DNA from: CAMYMQ01 sp963730305
Lineage (GTDB): Bacteria; Pseudomonadota; Alphaproteobacteria; Bin65
NCBI GenBank assembly: GCA_963730305.1
Contig: CAVSRB010000003.1
Coordinates: 62,001 to 126,000, forward strand
Reading direction: 5' to 3'
Length of the DNA: 64,000 bases
In this document: piece by piece, positions 31,426-40,943 of the stretch
Layout: every line of letters begins with the position of its first letter
How positions within the stretch are numbered: position 1 is the first letter of the stretch
Made by a program: the position numbers and the translations under genes
Notes under the pieces: generated by a model
Told to the model about the DNA's origin: nothing
Databases searched by the model: none
Seen by the model: only the letters and a program-made list of their open reading frames with translations

Positions 31426-32820
31426 ATGAGCACCGCTTCCCTCGCCCTGCCCCGGTTTCGGCTGCCCTTCTTCCTGCGCAACGAGACGGTCGATCCCGTG
31501 CTGCACCAGGCGCTCGACGAGGCCGACCTTACGGCGTTCCGGCTGATCACCCGGGTCAAGCACGTCGCGATGGCGATCATCCTGGTCTACGTGCTGGTCT
31601 CGGTGCCCACGGAGGCCGCGCTGTGGCCGGTGACCGCGATCCTGCTGCTCGCGGTGTCGGCGACGGTCCACTACCGGCTCGAGCGGTCGTCGCTGCGCAG
31701 GCCCTGGCTCCGCTACGCCTTCCTCAGCTTCGACCTGATCGTGCTGACCCTGGCGCTGACCGTGCCCAACCCGGGCTTCAGCGCCGCCGAGTGGCCGCCG
31801 CAGATCATGTATCGCTTCAGCCCGGCGATCTACTTCTTCGTGTTCATCGGCATCGCCGCGCTGACCTACTCGCCGCGCTTCGTGCTGTGGGCCGGCTGCG
31901 CCAGCGCGCTCTGCTGGGGCGTCGCCGGGGCGATCGTGCTGACGCTGCCGTCGAGCGTCTCGGTGCTGGACCTGCCCAGCCTCAGCGCGGCGACCTCGAT
32001 GGAACGGCTGAAGATCCAGCTCAATCCCAACTTCGTGCCGATCTCGAACATCACCCAGGCGATGACGATCTTCGTCATCGTCGGGCTGGTCGGCAGCGTC
32101 GCGGTGTGGCGCACCCGGCGGCTGATCGCCCGCCAGCTCGGCGCCGAGCGCGAGCGGGCCAACCTGTCGCGCTATTTCTCGCCGACCATGGTCGAGGAGC
32201 TGGCCACCACCGACGAGCCGCTCGGCCAGGTGCGGGCGCAGGACGTCGCCGTGCTGTTCGCCGACATCAAGGGTTTCACCGGCCTGGCCGAGAAGGCCTC
32301 GCCCGAGGCGACCATCGGCATGCTGCGCGAGTTCCACCGCCGCATGGCCGCCGCGGTGTTCGCCCACGACGGCACCCTCGACAAGTATATGGGCGACGGC
32401 CTGATGGCGACCTTCGGCACGCCGCGGACCTCGCCCGACGACGCGGCCAACGCGATCCGCTGCGCCCGGTCGATGATCGACAGCGTCGCCGTCTGGAACC
32501 GGGAGCGCGCCGCGAGCGGCGAACCGGCGATCGAGATGGGCGTCGGCGTCCATTTCGGCCCGGTCGTGCTCGGCGACATCGGCGACGAGCGGCGGCTCGA
32601 ATTCGCGGTCATCGGCGACACGGTCAACACCGCCAGCCGGGTCGAGCACCTGACCCGCGAGCACGCCGTCGACGCGGTCTTGAGCGCCGACGCGGTCGAG
32701 GCGGCCCGGGGCCGCGACGCCGACCTGACCGGGGGGCTCGACCGCCTCGGCGAGGTCCCGGTCCGGGGGCGCGAAGCCCCGATCACGCTCTACACCTTCG
32801 CCCAGCCGGCGGGCACCTGA
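31426..32820 (+). CDS. Membrane-bound class III adenylate/guanylate cyclase
   Basis: 464 residues. About six membrane helices over residues 45-235 (AMAIILVYVLVSVP, LWPVTAILLLAVSATV, IYFFVFIGIAALTY, MTIFVIVGLVGSVAVW), then a coiled linker (ERERANLSRYFSPTMVEEL) and a cyclase catalytic domain. Catalytic features: VAVLFADIKGFTGLAEKASP, the DKYMGDGLMATFG loop with the second metal Asp, and VIGDTVNTASRVEHLTR. It makes a cyclic nucleotide, probably in response to a membrane signal. It is single-gene; a TATAGT lies at about 31370. This is the second cyclase in the window. Confidence 0.92.
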   Translation: MSTASLALPRFRLPFFLRNETVDPVLHQALDEADLTAFRLITRVKHVAMAIILVYVLVSVPTEAALWPVTAILLLAVSATVHYRLERSSLRRPWLRYAFLSFDLIVLTLALTVPNPGFSAAEWPPQIMYRFSPAIYFFVFIGIAALTYSPRFVLWAGCASALCWGVAGAIVLTLPSSVSVLDLPSLSAATSMERLKIQLNPNFVPISNITQAMTIFVIVGLVGSVAVWRTRRLIARQLGAERERANLSRYFSPTMVEELATTDEPLGQVRAQDVAVLFADIKGFTGLAEKASPEATIGMLREFHRRMAAAVFAHDGTLDKYMGDGLMATFGTPRTSPDDAANAIRCARSMIDSVAVWNRERAASGEPAIEMGVGVHFGPVVLGDIGDERRLEFAVIGDTVNTASRVEHLTREHAVDAVLSADAVEAARGRDADLTGGLDRLGEVPVRGREAPITLYTFAQPAGT

Positions 32821-32855
32821 CGCGCAGCCGGAGCGTCACGCTCCCTAGCTCCCGC

Positions 32856-34007
32856 TCAGCCGCCCCGGTCGGTGAAGACCCGCTGCAGGAAGCGGCCGAC
32901 AACGGCGTCGGACTTCGCCCGCACCGCGTCGTTGCGCCCGATCAGGTAGGGCCGGCCGCTGACGCACAGGCCGAGGATGATCTTGCGCATCAGCTCGCCG
33001 GTCATCGGCAGGAAGGTGCGCCGGTCGCGCACCGTGCCGTCGCGCTCGACCCGGAACCGGCAGCGGGCGAGGATGCGGCCGATATGCATCAGCGGCCGCG
33101 GCCCGTCCCACTGGTGGACGGCGCCCTTGAACGCGACGATGCGGACCCGGCTGCCGCCCTTGCGCAGATCGCCGGCGATCTCGGCACAGCGTTCGGGGTC
33201 GATCAGCTCGTCGCGCGTGCCGTAGAGCATCAACAGCGGCGCGCCTGTGGTCCGCGTGTCGGAGAAACGGGCCAGGCACGGCCCGTAATAGGAGACGTGC
33301 GCGGCGAACCGCGTCTCGCCGACGCCGAGCCGCCGGGCGAATTCGTCGGCGAAGTGGGCGTTCATCGCGTAGACCGAGGCCATCGCGCCGTAGGAGAAGC
33401 CCATCAGCGCGACCCGCTGCGGGTCGATCATGCGGATCGTCTTCAGGTAGGCGAGCGCAGCATAGGAATCGGCGACCAGCATGGTCTCGGTGATCTTGAG
33501 CAGCCGGCTGACGAAGCCGGTCGCCCATTTCCGGCGCGCACCGAAGACGTCGACCACCAGCGCCGCCACGCCCATCGCCGCGAACTGACGCGCATAGGTG
33601 ATCTCGCGCGCGTGCATCACCCCGCTGGCGCCGTGGAGCAGCACCACCGCCGGCACCGAGCCCGGCGCGCGCCGGCCATGGGGCAGGAACAGGTAGGCCA
33701 GCGCCTCGGTGCGGCGCACCGCCTTGCCCGGCTGGTAGAGCTCGGCCGGCGTGAACGGGCTGATGCTCGGGAAATGCACCGTGCGGCCCTTGAACACGGC
33801 CAGCGGGGCGCCGTTCGGCCAGGGGCGGTCGAGCCGCAGCGCCGATGCCGCATTGGCCGCCCCGGGCGCGAGCAGCGCCGCGAGCAACGCCAAGGGCAAC
33901 GCCGCCAGCGCCGCGGTCCGCCGGGCGTGCCCGCAAAAAGCGACGCGGCGCCATGCGATTCGGTGGCGTCGCCAACCGGCGGATTTCCCTGTATATGGCA
34001 GCGTCAT
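32856..34007 (-). CDS. Exported alpha/beta hydrolase, dienelactone-hydrolase-like
   Basis: 383 residues. A long basic N-region precedes a signal-like stretch (LAALPLALLAALLAPGAANA). The alpha/beta-hydrolase core follows: PAVVLLHGASGVMHAREITY (oxyanion region), the nucleophile elbow MGFSYGAMASVY with Ser in GFSYG, Asp in YGTRDELIDPE and His in GAVHQWDG. This resembles dienelactone hydrolases. The substrate is unknown and it is probably periplasmic. Its ATG at 34007 shares the tetranucleotide CATG with the ATG of the divergent rnd. No other ATG is available before the signal peptide. Confidence 0.8.
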   Translation of the reverse strand: MTLPYTGKSAGWRRHRIAWRRVAFCGHARRTAALAALPLALLAALLAPGAANAASALRLDRPWPNGAPLAVFKGRTVHFPSISPFTPAELYQPGKAVRRTEALAYLFLPHGRRAPGSVPAVVLLHGASGVMHAREITYARQFAAMGVAALVVDVFGARRKWATGFVSRLLKITETMLVADSYAALAYLKTIRMIDPQRVALMGFSYGAMASVYAMNAHFADEFARRLGVGETRFAAHVSYYGPCLARFSDTRTTGAPLLMLYGTRDELIDPERCAEIAGDLRKGGSRVRIVAFKGAVHQWDGPRPLMHIGRILARCRFRVERDGTVRDRRTFLPMTGELMRKIILGLCVSGRPYLIGRNDAVRAKSDAVVGRFLQRVFTDRGG

Positions 34008-35208
34008 GCAATTGATCACCGATACCGACTCCCTCGCGTCCTTCTGCGATCGCCTGGCCAACGAAGATTTCGTCACGCTCGACACGGAGTTCCTCCGCGA
34101 ACGCACATATTGGCCACAGCTCTGCCTTGTCCAGATCGCCGGCGACGACGAGGCGGCCGCGGTCGACGCCCTCCATCCCGACATCGACCTGGCACCGCTG
34201 TGGCGCCTGCTCGAGGACGAGACCATCCTCAAGGTGGTCCACGCCGGCCGTCAGGACATCGAGATATTCCATCGCCACACCGGACGGGTGCCGAAGCCGC
34301 TATTCGACACCCAGATTGCGGCGATGGTGTGCGGCTTCGGCGACCAGGTCGGCTATGAGACCCTGGTGCGCAAGCTGGCCAAGGCGCAGATCGACAAGTC
34401 GTCGCGTTTCACCGACTGGTCGCTGCGGCCGCTGACCGACAAGCAGCTCTCCTACGCGCTGTCCGACGTCACCCACCTGCGCACGATCTACCGCAAGCTG
34501 CGCGCCCGGATCGAAACCACCGGCCGGCTCGGCTGGCTCGACGAGGAGATCGCCATCCTCGCCGATCCCAACACCTACACCGTCAACCCGGTGGAGGCCT
34601 GGAGCCGGCTCAAGGTGCGCTCGTCGCGGCCCCATTTCCTGGCCACCCTGCGCGAGCTCGCCGCCTGGCGCGAGGAGACCGCCCAGACCAAGGACCTGCC
34701 CCGCAACCGGGTGGTCCGCGACGAGGCGCTGCTGGAGATCGCCGCCCACGCGCCGACCACCGTCGCCGCGTTGGCGCGCACCCGTGGCCTGCCCAAGCCG
34801 GTCGCCGAGGGCAAGTTCGGCCATGCGATCCTGGCCGCGGTCGAGCGCGGCCTGGCCACGCCGGAGGCCGAGTGCCCCACCCTGCCGCCGAGCCGCGAGC
34901 TGCCGCGCGGCCTGGGCCCGGTGGTCGACCTGCTGCGGGTGCTGTTGAAGATGAAATGCGACGCCAATGAGGTCGCCCAGAAGCTGGTCGCCAATTCGGC
35001 CGACCTGGAGCAGATCGCCGCCGACGACGACGCCGACGTGCCCGCGCTGCGGGGTTGGCGCCGGGAATTGTTCGGAGAGGACGCGCTGGCGCTCAAGCAC
35101 GGCCGCCTGGCGCTGACCGTCACCGGCCGGGAACTGCAGGCCGTGCCCTGTGCGCCGCCGGATGCGGAGTCGTCGGCTAGTCGAGCGTCTCGCCGTCGAT
35201 CCGGATGA
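34006..35208 (+). CDS. rnd: Ribonuclease D
   Basis: 400 residues. 3'-5' exonuclease in tRNA 3'-end maturation. The DEDD nuclease motifs are visible: FVTLDTEFLRERTYWPQL (Exo I), VVHAGRQDIEIFHRHTG (Exo II) and LSYALSDVTHLRTIYRKL (Exo III with Tyr). Two HRDC domains follow (ELAAWREETAQTKDLPRNR; VVDLLRVLLKMKCDANEVAQ). The last 11 codons overlap the convergent ppx gene. TATATG ends 8 bp before the ATG and there is no ribosome site, so the message may be leaderless. Confidence 0.94.
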   Translation: MQLITDTDSLASFCDRLANEDFVTLDTEFLRERTYWPQLCLVQIAGDDEAAAVDALHPDIDLAPLWRLLEDETILKVVHAGRQDIEIFHRHTGRVPKPLFDTQIAAMVCGFGDQVGYETLVRKLAKAQIDKSSRFTDWSLRPLTDKQLSYALSDVTHLRTIYRKLRARIETTGRLGWLDEEIAILADPNTYTVNPVEAWSRLKVRSSRPHFLATLRELAAWREETAQTKDLPRNRVVRDEALLEIAAHAPTTVAALARTRGLPKPVAEGKFGHAILAAVERGLATPEAECPTLPPSRELPRGLGPVVDLLRVLLKMKCDANEVAQKLVANSADLEQIAADDDADVPALRGWRRELFGEDALALKHGRLALTVTGRELQAVPCAPPDAESSASRASRRRSG

Positions 35209-36709
35209 GCGCCTTGGCCCCCATGGTCGAGGCCAGCGCGACCAGACGCCGGCGCAACCGATCGCCGGTGTAGTGCCGGCCGATATCGGGCAGATCCAGG
35301 CACACTTCCCCGTCCGCCAGCGACAGCCGCGAAGCCGACAGGATGTCGACGCGCCCGGCCGACATGGTGTAGCCGAGACGCATCGCCTGGCCCAGCGCCC
35401 GAGCGTCGCGCAGGTCGTCGTCGCCCAACCCGGCCTCGTAGGCGATCGCCTTCTTGTCGTCGTCGGCGCCGCCGCCGTAGCGGGCGAACAGGGCGTGGGC
35501 GACGAAGGCGCGGCCGGGATGGTCGAAGCCCATCACCGGCAGGGTCAGGGCCCGGTCGAAGCTGTTCTCGGCGCGGTAGTCGGGATGCTCGATCCAGCCC
35601 ATGTCGCTGAGCAGGGTCGCCGCCCGGCGCAGCCGGGCCCGCTCCGGCGCCTCGTCGGGGAACAGCGGCTCGGTCCAGGTGGCGAGGATCTCGCCGAGCT
35701 GGGCGAAGCGGTTGAACTGGGCGCTGAGCGCGCGGGCGCTGGCGATCAGCGGGTCTTCCTCGCGCACCAGCGGCGGCAGGGCATCGAATAGCACGCCCTC
35801 GCGCAGCCCCCGGGCGCTGAACACCATGCTGTCGGGCTTCAGCGTCTTGATCAGCTGCCGCATCACCCGGGCGGCCGGACGGATCGCGTCGAGCCGGCGG
35901 GAGTTGAAGCTGCCCTGCTTGAGCAGCCCTTCGTCGCTCTGCCGGGCGATCAGCTTGAGGAAGTCGCCGAAGGACGACGGCGCCACGGTGTAGCCGTCGA
36001 GGATGCGCAGCTTGCGCCGGCGCTGCGCCATGTGGATGCGGGCGAGCGCCCGCCACGAGCCGCCGACGATGTAGAGATTCGATCCCGCGGCCTCGCGCAG
36101 CCACGGCACGCCGGCGATCGTCTCCTTGATCAGGGCACCGGTCTCGCTGCCGGACTCGGCCCATTCGTTGAGCCGCAACGGGCCCAGCGGCAGCGTGACC
36201 ATCGCTTCCGGCTCGCCGCCGCGCAGCCGGACCAGTTCGAGGCTGCCGCCGCCGAGGTCGCCAACCACGCCGTCGGCCCAGGGCGCGCCGGACAGCACGC
36301 CCAGCGCCGACAGCCGCGCCTCCTCGTCGCCGGTCAGCACCTGGACGCTGAGCCCGGTCTCGGCGCGCACCCGGGCGACGAAATCGGCGCCGTCCTCGGC
36401 ATCGCGCACCGCCGAGGTGGCGACCACGTGGAGCGACTGGACGCCCATGCCCGAAGCGATGGCGACGAAGCGCGGCAGGTTCTCGAAGGCGAGCTGGACG
36501 CCCTCGGCGTCGAGCCGGCCGGTCGAGCGCAGCCGGCGGCCCATGCCGCACAGCACCTTCTCGTTGAACACCGCGATCGGCGCCCGGGGCGCGCCTTCGA
36601 ACACGACCAGGCGGATCGAGTTGGAGCCCATGTCGATGACGCCCATGCGGGGCCGCAGGGCCATCTCCTCCACACCGGTCCGCCAGGTTTCGAGCGCGTG
36701 GACCGTCAT
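35177..36709 (-). CDS. ppx: Exopolyphosphatase (Ppx/GppA family)
   Basis: 510 residues. Removes phosphate from polyphosphate (or hydrolyses pppGpp). ASKHA fold: phosphate-1 loop GVIDMGSNSIRLVVFEG, catalytic region VVATSAVRDAEDGADF and LTGDEEARLSALG, and phosphate-2 GDLGGGSLELVRL. The C-terminal ~190 residues are an HD-like helical domain. ATG at 36709 has GGAG eight bases upstream. It follows ppk by 32 bp on the same strand, so synthesis and breakdown of polyphosphate are probably co-transcribed. Confidence 0.92.
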   Translation of the reverse strand: MTVHALETWRTGVEEMALRPRMGVIDMGSNSIRLVVFEGAPRAPIAVFNEKVLCGMGRRLRSTGRLDAEGVQLAFENLPRFVAIASGMGVQSLHVVATSAVRDAEDGADFVARVRAETGLSVQVLTGDEEARLSALGVLSGAPWADGVVGDLGGGSLELVRLRGGEPEAMVTLPLGPLRLNEWAESGSETGALIKETIAGVPWLREAAGSNLYIVGGSWRALARIHMAQRRRKLRILDGYTVAPSSFGDFLKLIARQSDEGLLKQGSFNSRRLDAIRPAARVMRQLIKTLKPDSMVFSARGLREGVLFDALPPLVREEDPLIASARALSAQFNRFAQLGEILATWTEPLFPDEAPERARLRRAATLLSDMGWIEHPDYRAENSFDRALTLPVMGFDHPGRAFVAHALFARYGGGADDDKKAIAYEAGLGDDDLRDARALGQAMRLGYTMSAGRVDILSASRLSLADGEVCLDLPDIGRHYTGDRLRRRLVALASTMGAKALIRIDGETLD

Positions 36710-36741
36710 GCGCGAAGCTCCGCGGTCACGGCGCGTGCGTG

Positions 36742-38906
36742 CTAGTCATCGGTCAGCGCCAGCTTCGGCAACTCGATCCGCTTGAGCGCGCTGCCGCGAC
36801 CCGACAGGCTCGGGTTGGTCATGAAGTAGTGGTGGCACGCGAAACCCGTTCCGTCTTCCCGCACCCGATTGTACGTGCCGTCCGGTCCCAGAATCCAGCT
36901 TTGCGCCTCGTCACGGAGCTGCATGACCATGATCTGGTCGAGCACCTGCTGATGGACCGTGGGGTTCTCGATCGGCACCAGGGATCTCGACCCGCCGGTC
37001 GAGGTTGCGGGGCATCCAGTCGGCCGACGAGATGAAGACCTTGGCCTTGCGGTGCGGCAGTTCGTGCGCCGTTGGCGAAGCAGACGATGCGGGAATGCTC
37101 GAGGAAGCGGCCGATGATGCTCTTGACCCGGATGTTCTCCGACAAGCCCGGCACCCCCGGGCGCAGGCAGCAGATGCCGCGGACGATCAGCTCGATCTTC
37201 ACGCCGGCGGTGGAGGCGCGGTAGAGCGCGTCGATGATGCCGCCATCGACGAGCGAATTGAGCTTGGCCCAGATCTGCGCCGGCTTGCCGGCCTGGGCGT
37301 TGGCGATCTCGGTCTCGATCAGCGCCATCAGCCGTTCGCGCAGGTTGATCGGCGCGATCGCCAGCTTCTGCATCGGCGCGGGCAGCGCATAGCCGGTCAT
37401 GTAGTTGAAGAGCTGCGCCGTGTCGCGGCACAGCACCGGGTCGCAGGTGAAGAAGGAGAGGTCGGTGTAGATGCGCGCGGTGATCGGATGGTAGTTGCCG
37501 GTGCCGAAATGGGCATAGCTCTTCAGGCCCCGGCTCTCGCGCCGGACCACCAGGGAGACCTTGGCGTGGGTCTTGAGGTCGATGAAGCCGAAGACGACCT
37601 GGGCGCCGGCGCGCTCGAGGTCGCGCGCCCAGCGGATGTTGGCCTCCTCGTCGAAGCGGGCCTTGAGCTCGACCATCGCGGTGACCGACTTGCCCTGCTC
37701 CGCCGCCTCGATCAGCGCCTTGACGATCGGCGAATCGTGGCTGGTGCGGTAGAGCGTCTGCTTGATCGCGACCACCGACGGGTCGCGCGCGGCCTGCTGG
37801 ATGAACTGGACCACCACGTCGAAGCTCTCGTACGGGTGGTGGACGATGATGTCCTTGGCGCTGATCGCCGCGAAGCAGTCGCCGCCGAAGTCGCGGATGC
37901 GCTCGGGCGAGCGCGGCGTGTAGCGCGGGAACAGCAGCTCCGGCTGCTCGTCGGTGATCAGCTTCGACGGCGTCGGCGAGGCCGAGCAGCCCGTCGATCT
38001 CGAAGACGTCCTCGGGCTCGACCTCGAGGTTGTCGATCACGAAGCTGCGCAGGTAGGGCGTCATCGACGCTTCGATGGTCAGCCGGATGACGTGGCCGCG
38101 CTTGCGCCGCTTGAGCGCCGTCTCGAACAGCGCGACGAGGTCTTCGGCCTCTTCGTCGATTTCCATCTCGCTGTCGCGGATGACGCGGAAGCTAGCCGGC
38201 CGACAGCACCTTGAGGTCGGGGAACAGGTGCCGGGTGTAGAGACGGACCACCTGCTCCATGCGGCAGGTAGCGGGTCGTCTTGCCGGGCACCTGGACGAA
38301 GCGCGGGATCTGGTCGGAGAGACGGATCAGGCCGTGCAGCGGCTCGCCGTCCCGCATCGACTTGAGCTCCAGCGCGATCGCGACGCCGAGATTGGGGATG
38401 AACGGGAACGGATGCGCCGGATCGACCGCGAGCGGCGTCAGGACCGGGAACACCTCGTCGAGGAAGTAGGCTTCCAGCCAGTCCAGCTCCTTCTCGGAGA
38501 GCTCGGCGGGCTCGACCACCGAGATGCCGTGGCCGTCGAGCTCCTTGGTCAGCGACCGCCACGTGCTGAGCTGGTTGGTGATCAGCCGCTTGGCGCGGGC
38601 GTTGATCTCGTCGAGCTGCTGCTGCGGGGTCATGCCGTCTTCGCTCGGCACCTTGATGCCGGCCTCGACCTGGCCCTTCAGGCCGGCGACGCGCACCATG
38701 TAGAACTCGTCGAGGTTGCTCGACGAGATCGACAGGAAGCGCAGCCGCTCGAGCAACGGATGGTTGGGGTTGTCCGCCTCCTGCATGACCCGCTCGTTGA
38801 AGGCGAGCCAGGAGAGCTCGCGGTTGAAGAACCGCGCCGCGGATTCCAGGTCGGTCCGCGGTCTCGTCTTCGCTTTGGGGAGGTTCACGGCTTCCATCAC
38901 AGTCAT
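36742..38906 (-). CDS. ppk: Polyphosphate kinase 1, five one-base insertions
   Basis: Makes polyphosphate from ATP. ~719 residues across breaks near 36985, 37069, 37981, 38197 and 38265. N-terminal domain ([20 protein letters not shown]), head domain, then the catalytic C1/C2 domains with [20 protein letters not shown], the autophosphorylated His in [20 protein letters not shown], and [16 protein letters not shown]. Removing one base at each site restores a single frame; total length fits the family. The gene order ppk-ppx-rnd is common in this group. Start 38906 ([11 protein letters not shown]) or 38897. Confidence 0.92.
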
Positions 38907-39058
38907 AGATATTGAACGTTCCCCGGTATTCTAGCCATGGAATGTGAAAATTCTAATGAACCCGGCCGATTGGTTCGCGTTCTCGCCGGCAGCGGTGTTG
39001 CCACGCGAGGCGCCGCGCCTTACTGCTCCGCCGTGTCCCGACAGCGCCGTGAAGACCG

Positions 39059-39580
39059 ATGAAGACCCGCCGAATCCTGGTCATGCGCCACGCCAAGTCC
39101 GACTGGTCGTCCCCGGATATCCAGGACTTCGACCGGCCGTTGGCGCCGCGCGGCCGCCGCGCCGCGGCGGCGATGGGCCTCTACCTGCTCGATGAGGCGC
39201 TGGTGCCCGACCTGGTGCTGTGCTCGGCCGCACGCCGCGCCGTCGATACCTGGGCGGTGATCGCGCGGGTCTCGGGCATGTCGCCGCCCGTGCAGACCGA
39301 GCGCGATCTGTACCTGGCCGGCGCCGACGCGCTGTTCGAGCGCCTGCGTGCACTCGACGACGCGGTGACCTGTCCACTGTTGATCGGCCACGCCCCCGGC
39401 TTCGACGCCTTCGCCCGCGACCTCGCCGGCAACCGGCGGTCGGCGGACTGGCGGCGGATGGCGGACAAGTTCCCGACCGCCGGGCTCGCCGTGCTCGACG
39501 TGGCCGCGGCGCACTGGCGCGACGTCAGCGACGGCGCCGCCGACCTCGAACGCTTCGTGGTGCCGAAGGACCTGCTGTGA
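39059..39580 (+). CDS. SixA-type histidine phosphatase
   Basis: 173 residues. Histidine phosphatase superfamily, phosphohistidine nucleophile in ILVMRHAKSDWSSPDIQDFD and second catalytic His in LLIGHAPGFDAFARDLAG. Short single-domain members of this type are SixA-like and may dephosphorylate phosphotransfer proteins; the target here is unknown. It is intact, lying between ppk (divergent) and a membrane-protein gene (convergent, 16 bp). Confidence 0.88.
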   Translation: MKTRRILVMRHAKSDWSSPDIQDFDRPLAPRGRRAAAAMGLYLLDEALVPDLVLCSAARRAVDTWAVIARVSGMSPPVQTERDLYLAGADALFERLRALDDAVTCPLLIGHAPGFDAFARDLAGNRRSADWRRMADKFPTAGLAVLDVAAAHWRDVSDGAADLERFVVPKDLL

Positions 39581-39596
39581 GGCCGGGAACCGCCGT

Positions 39597-40136
39597 CTAG
39601 CCGACCGCGGCGGCGATCGACGGGCGCAACAGCCGGTAGGCGAGCGCGAGGAAGGCTCCGGCGACGATGAACGGCCAGACCAGGATGCCCAGCACCAGCG
39701 CCCAGGCCACCGCCGCGGCGATCATCAGGATGCCGAAGACGCGGTAGCGTGCGGCGCCGACGGTGACGATGCCGAGCGCCAGGGTGGCGATGCCGTAGAG
39801 CAGCCACACCACGAAGCCGATCCCGAGCGCGGTCTGCGAGACCCCGGCCGGCGCGTCCTCGACGCCGAGATGGGCCTCGACCGGGATGTGGAGCAAGGTG
39901 AGGACGATGAAGGCGGCCTCCAGGAACGCCATCAGGTAGGCGAACCAGCGCATCCGCCAGACCCCGACATGGATCGCCATGTCGTGGCCGAGCCCGACCA
40001 GGACGAGGAGCCGCAGCGCCGCCGCGACGAGGGCGAGCTGGAAGGCGACTTCGGGCGCCAGAAACACCGCCGCCGTGGCGACCGCGGCCAGTACGGCTCC
40101 GGCCCCTACGCTTCTCGTAATCGCTCCGCCTCGCAT
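39597..40136 (-). CDS. Hypothetical membrane protein with about six helices
   Basis: 179 residues, almost entirely hydrophobic: GAVLAAVATAAVFLAP, FQLALVAAALRLLVLVGLG, WFAYLMAFLEAAFIVLTLLH, ALGIGFVVWLLYGIATLALG, VFGILMIAAAVAWALVLGIL and FIVAGAFLALAYRLL. No recognised motif. An inner-membrane protein of unknown function. It is likely a separate gene from hdaA upstream, across a 100-bp gap. Confidence 0.65.
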   Translation of the reverse strand: MRGGAITRSVGAGAVLAAVATAAVFLAPEVAFQLALVAAALRLLVLVGLGHDMAIHVGVWRMRWFAYLMAFLEAAFIVLTLLHIPVEAHLGVEDAPAGVSQTALGIGFVVWLLYGIATLALGIVTVGAARYRVFGILMIAAAVAWALVLGILVWPFIVAGAFLALAYRLLRPSIAAAVG

Positions 40137-40238
40137 CCCCTGCTCGCTCGCTTGCGTTTCGCGGGCCCCTATTTCGCCGAGCTGCGGCGAAAATACAAGG
40201 CGCGCTCGTTTCCGGCGGGTCGCCGCCGCCCGGTCAGG

Positions 40239-40943
40239 CTACCCGTCCGCGGCTTCCAGCACCTCGCGCGCGAACCGCACCGTGATCGTCCGCCCCGCCG
40301 CCAGCGCCGCCTGGTCGAGCCGAGCGACCAGCCGCCGGACGGCGTCGTGCGACCGCTCGGTGCGGGCGACCAGATAGCGAACGACGGCGCGGTCGACCCG
40401 GATCTGGCGGTCGGCGAAATGCTTGACGAACAGCGCTTCGAGCAGGGCGTCGTCGGGCGCGGCGACCGCGGCGCTGGGCAGCGCGTTGAGCCGCGAGCGC
40501 AGGTCGGCCAGGGCGATCTCCCAGGTCGGCGGCGGGCGGCGAGCGGTCAGCAGCAACGCGCCGCCCGCCTCGACGATCCGGTTGTACAGGTGGAACACCG
40601 CTTCCTGCGCCGCGCCGTCGCCCGCGACCAACGCGTCGGCATCCTCGACGATGACCGCGCCGGATCGTGGCAACGCCGGACCGGGCTGCCGGGCGAGGTC
40701 GCGGCCGCCGACGGTGACGGCGTCCGCCCGGGCGGCCCACACCGCCGCCAGATGCGACTTGCCGCAGCCCTCGGGGCCGTGGATCACCAGGCCGGGCATC
40801 GGCCAGTCCGGCCACCGGTCGATCCAGGCGACGGCGAGCTCGTTGCTGGGCGCGACCAGAAAGTCCTCGCGCGCCATCGCCGGGCGGTGCGGCAGCGCGA
40901 GGGCGAGCTGGCGGCCGCCGCCCGGGGGCTCACGGCCGCTCAT
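40239..40943 (-). CDS. hdaA: DnaA regulatory inactivator HdaA
   Basis: 234 residues. A DnaA-related AAA+ protein: ALALPHRPAMAREDFLVAPS (clamp-binding-type N-terminus QLALAL), Walker A GPEGCGKSHLA, Walker B-like AVIVEDAD, then a helical lid (SHDAVRRLVARLDQAALAAG). Together with the sliding clamp it converts DnaA-ATP to DnaA-ADP and limits re-initiation. It lacks the DNA-binding domain of DnaA, as expected. Start at 40943 overlaps the upstream phosphatidyltransferase by 14 bp; this three-gene operon opposite purM is typical of alphaproteobacteria. Confidence 0.9.
   Translation of the reverse strand: MSGREPPGGGRQLALALPHRPAMAREDFLVAPSNELAVAWIDRWPDWPMPGLVIHGPEGCGKSHLAAVWAARADAVTVGGRDLARQPGPALPRSGAVIVEDADALVAGDGAAQEAVFHLYNRIVEAGGALLLTARRPPPTWEIALADLRSRLNALPSAAVAAPDDALLEALFVKHFADRQIRVDRAVVRYLVARTERSHDAVRRLVARLDQAALAAGRTITVRFAREVLEAADG

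Noticed and set aside
31363..32664. 433-codon minus-strand frame over the membrane cyclase
   Set aside because: A repetitive Gly/Arg/Asp/Gln-rich translation with no motif; the plus-strand cyclase explains the region fully.
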